Below, one piece after another: positions 36,495 to 37,683 of a stretch of 37,683 bases of DNA. The stretch comes from an uncultured Prevotellaceae bacterium (GTDB taxonomy: Bacteria; Bacteroidota; Bacteroidia; Bacteroidales; Bacteroidaceae): the NCBI GenBank assembly GCA_900315745.1, contig ONAG01000044.1:1-37683 (forward strand), given 5' to 3'. A program made the translations under genes and the position numbers. The notes beneath the pieces are model-generated. The model searched no databases, was not told where the DNA came from, and saw only the letters and a list, made by a program, of their open reading frames with translations. How positions within the stretch are numbered: the stretch's first letter is position 1; each line of letters starts with the position of its first letter.

Positions 36495-36529
36495 CCACAC
36501 TCTCATATTTTGGGAATGTGGTTTTTTTT
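36495..36529 (+). terminator. Intrinsic terminator of the peptide transcript
   Basis: CCACACTC (36495-36502) pairs with GAATGTGG (36514-36521) except for one position, and eight T residues follow on the plus strand. It ends the unit just before the convergent Nim-like gene stop at 36543. Confidence 0.7.
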
Positions 36530-36542
36530 GCGAAATTTTTAG

Positions 36543-37046
36543 CTATAGTGATTTGTCTTTTTTCCTTGCCAATTCAATAGCCTCCTTGCCTGTCAGATGC
36601 TCAATCTTCATGCGAATCATCACCATGCGGTGGAGCCCTTTGTCTATTTCCTTTTGCAATGCTTCGTCTTGATGTGGGTTGTAGCGGTTTCCCAACAATC
36701 TTGCGGTGGCAAGCTTCTCGTCAGCATCCTCAATGATGCTGACATGTCCGAATGCAATGACACTGCGGAAATAGGTGGTGTACTTCTCGCCTTGCACATT
36801 GTCTTGCTCGATAACGCAGAACGAAGCCTTGTCGTGACGTAGGATGGCATCTATCTTGTGACCTTCTACTGCACTGTGAAAGTAAAGACAACCTTCGTGA
36901 TAGACAAAACTTATAGGTACTGCGTATGGGTAATCGTCATCTCCCAACAGTGCAAGGGTGCCCGATGTGGCGCGTTCGAGAATGCTGATGCTTTCCTCTT
37001 GCGAAAGTTGCTGTCTGTGTCGGCGCATGGCTCTGAATTTACTCAT
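36543..37046 (-). CDS. Pyridoxamine 5'-phosphate oxidase-fold protein, Nim (nitroimidazole resistance)-like
   Basis: 167 residues from ATG 37046, which overlaps the SMR gene stop as ATGA. A longer frame to 37316 is only an overlap with the SMR gene. The split-barrel flavin-binding fold is recognisable from REE-free RRHRQQLSQEES, ALLGDDDYPYAVPISFVY, LYFHSAVEGHKIDAI and TTYFRSVIAFG. The order of these motifs is that of NimA/NimB-type proteins, and a histidine falls at residue 71 as in structurally studied NimA, although no alignment was computed. It may reduce nitro compounds or use FMN/F420-like cofactors; resistance to nitroimidazoles cannot be claimed from sequence. It ends in TAG and is co-transcribed with the exporter gene. 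Confidence 0.85.
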   Translation of the reverse strand: MSKFRAMRRHRQQLSQEESISILERATSGTLALLGDDDYPYAVPISFVYHEGCLYFHSAVEGHKIDAILRHDKASFCVIEQDNVQGEKYTTYFRSVIAFGHVSIIEDADEKLATARLLGNRYNPHQDEALQKEIDKGLHRMVMIRMKIEHLTGKEAIELARKKDKSL

Positions 37047-37369
37047 GATGATATCGCTTTTAGTCCTATGATTGATGCAATTAGTGTGGTCAGGAAGAAC
37101 AAACGCCAGAAATTGGTGGGTTCGTTGAAAATGAAAATGCCGACCAGAACAGCTCCGACGGCTCCAATGCCAGTCCACACGGGATAGGCGGTTCCCAATG
37201 GCAATGTCTCTGTGGCTTTCGCTAACAATGCGGCACTCAGCACATAGAATGCTGCAAAACCAGCCATCCACATCCAATATTCCATGCCGGAAATTCCTTT
37301 GGCGCGACCGAGACAATAAGTGAAGCCAACTTCACAAAGTCCGGCAAGAAACAAGATTATCCAGTTCAC
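37043..37369 (-). CDS. Small multidrug resistance (SMR) transporter, SugE/Gdx-like
   Basis: 108 residues with four membrane helices (about 2-20, 30-50, 57-80, 86-105), started at GTG 37369. The conserved membrane glutamate is Glu13 in LCEVGF, and the AYPVWTGIGAVGAV motif (61-73) with the C-terminal LTTLIASIIGLK is typical of SugE-type members. Members of this subgroup export guanidinium or quaternary cations in exchange for protons as antiparallel dimers; the substrate here is inferred only. It is first of two genes, with ATGA coupling to the Nim-like gene. A hairpin lies 10 nt before the start codon, and the promoter is at 37435-37442. Confidence 0.9.
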   Translation of the reverse strand: MNWIILFLAGLCEVGFTYCLGRAKGISGMEYWMWMAGFAAFYVLSAALLAKATETLPLGTAYPVWTGIGAVGAVLVGIFIFNEPTNFWRLFFLTTLIASIIGLKAISS

Positions 37370-37378
37370 AATACAATT

Positions 37379-37404
37379 CTTGCTGCCTATATGAGGGCTG
37401 CAAG
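37379..37404 (-). promoter_or_regulatory. Leader stem-loop before the SMR gene
   Basis: On the minus strand CTTGC-A-GCC pairs with GGC-A-GCAAG: 8 pairs with one A-A mismatch, around an 8-nt loop. It ends 10 nt before the GTG start, so it could cover the initiation region. It shows no sign of the known guanidine riboswitch classes that I can recognise. Confidence 0.5.
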
Positions 37405-37434
37405 ACTATCTCGGCGACTCCTTCCAAGGCTGTG

Positions 37435-37442
37435 CAAAGATA
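37435..37442 (-). promoter_or_regulatory. Candidate -7 box of the SMR-Nim operon
   Basis: The minus strand reads TATCTTTG, about 65 nt upstream of GTG 37369. The -33 position lacks a clear TTG. Confidence 0.5.
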
Positions 37443-37584
37443 GGATTTTTTTTGGAAACTGTGCAGTATGGCGCTAAAATCCTTTGGATAATTGAAAAAC
37501 GAAAAGCCATATCTTCATGTATAATGACTGTTTGCGCTTTCAAGAATTTGTCGGCTATTGTTCGTCATTCTCTCTTTTTTTTCG

Positions 37585-37592
37585 TACTTTTG
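37585..37592 (+). promoter_or_regulatory. Candidate promoter for a gene beyond the right edge
   Basis: TACTTTTG matches the -7 consensus, with TTG at 37558-37560 (a 24-nt spacer, rather long). The downstream sequence to the edge holds no start codon with an open frame of note. Confidence 0.5.
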
Positions 37593-37683
37593 CAGCCATT
37601 TTATATCATATTGGTCAATTCCCCTTCAGCCTGACTATTGGCATGTTGGGGCTTAATCACTCTTCAAATGATATCCAAAAGCC
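37593..37683 (+). other. Leader-like region at the right edge
   Basis: About 90 nt after the promoter without a gene. GGCTT (37650-37654) can pair with AAGCC at the last bases of the window, enclosing an ATCA/TGAT pair, so a structured leader is possible. It is truncated by the window and cannot be classified; I see no tRNA or rRNA start. Confidence 0.35.

Noticed and set aside
36543-37316. 257-codon version of the Nim-like protein
   Set aside because: The first 90 codons overlap the well-supported SMR gene in another frame. ATG 37046 restores the family N-terminus and gives an ATGA overlap.
1-37683. A complete multi-gene defence, secondary-metabolite or secretion system
   Set aside because: Apart from the accessory stretch at 1.2-4.7 kb and the peptide unit at 36.3 kb, the genes belong to known core families. 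No nuclease-sensor sets, NRPS/PKS genes or secretion clusters are visible.

Overview
The window looks like a chromosomal stretch from a member of the Bacteroidales, most likely Prevotellaceae. Three things point there: a fused lpxC-fabZ gene, a lipoprotein-type TamA homologue (TamL-like), and promoters of the Bacteroidetes form (TTG or TTTG, about 20 nt, then TAnnTTTG) ahead of most transcription units, with few clear Shine-Dalgarno sites. The genus is an inference from gene content only. I saw no rRNA, tRNA or CRISPR array.

Layout. 1-1202: N-terminal part of recD2, running off the left edge. 1223-4745: an AT-richer accessory stretch with a TPR protein, a divergent unknown small protein, three 21-bp-phased repeats, an excisionase-like HTH gene and a tyrosine recombinase interrupted by one in-frame amber codon. 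4746-9301: carbohydrate-related genes, namely a GH30 pseudogene with a small deletion and frameshift, an M50-type membrane metalloprotease and, divergently, a secreted GH28 enzyme. 9309-11711: a TIGR04076 protein, a TIGR02757 protein and msrA, with a divergent DEDDh exonuclease. 11778-16105: tamL-like and an M13 metallopeptidase. 16190-35032: a long minus-strand block of housekeeping genes.

The housekeeping block reads, in transcription order: phoH, purC, menG, aroE, purM, prfA, pyrF and an HD phosphohydrolase gene; then, behind its own promoter, lpxD, lpxC-fabZ, lpxA, miaA, a class A PBP gene, a Pif1-like helicase gene, engB and an ABC-F gene. It joins purine, pyrimidine, menaquinone and shikimate steps, translation and tRNA modification, the first lipid A steps and peptidoglycan synthesis. 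Several genes abut or overlap by a few bases, which suggests coupled translation.

35179-37683: a LysR-type regulator, a perfect ATC-N9-GAT palindrome, a compact plus-strand transcription unit encoding an unannotated 32-residue membrane peptide with its own promoter and intrinsic terminator, then a minus-strand operon of an SMR/SugE-type exporter and a Nim-like PPOX-family protein. The right edge holds a plus-strand promoter and structured leader for a gene outside the window.

Most of the window is ordinary core genome. The parts most worth a second look are the 32-residue-peptide unit beside the LysR gene, the amber-split integrase with its phased repeats and inverted repeats, and the broken GH30 gene.
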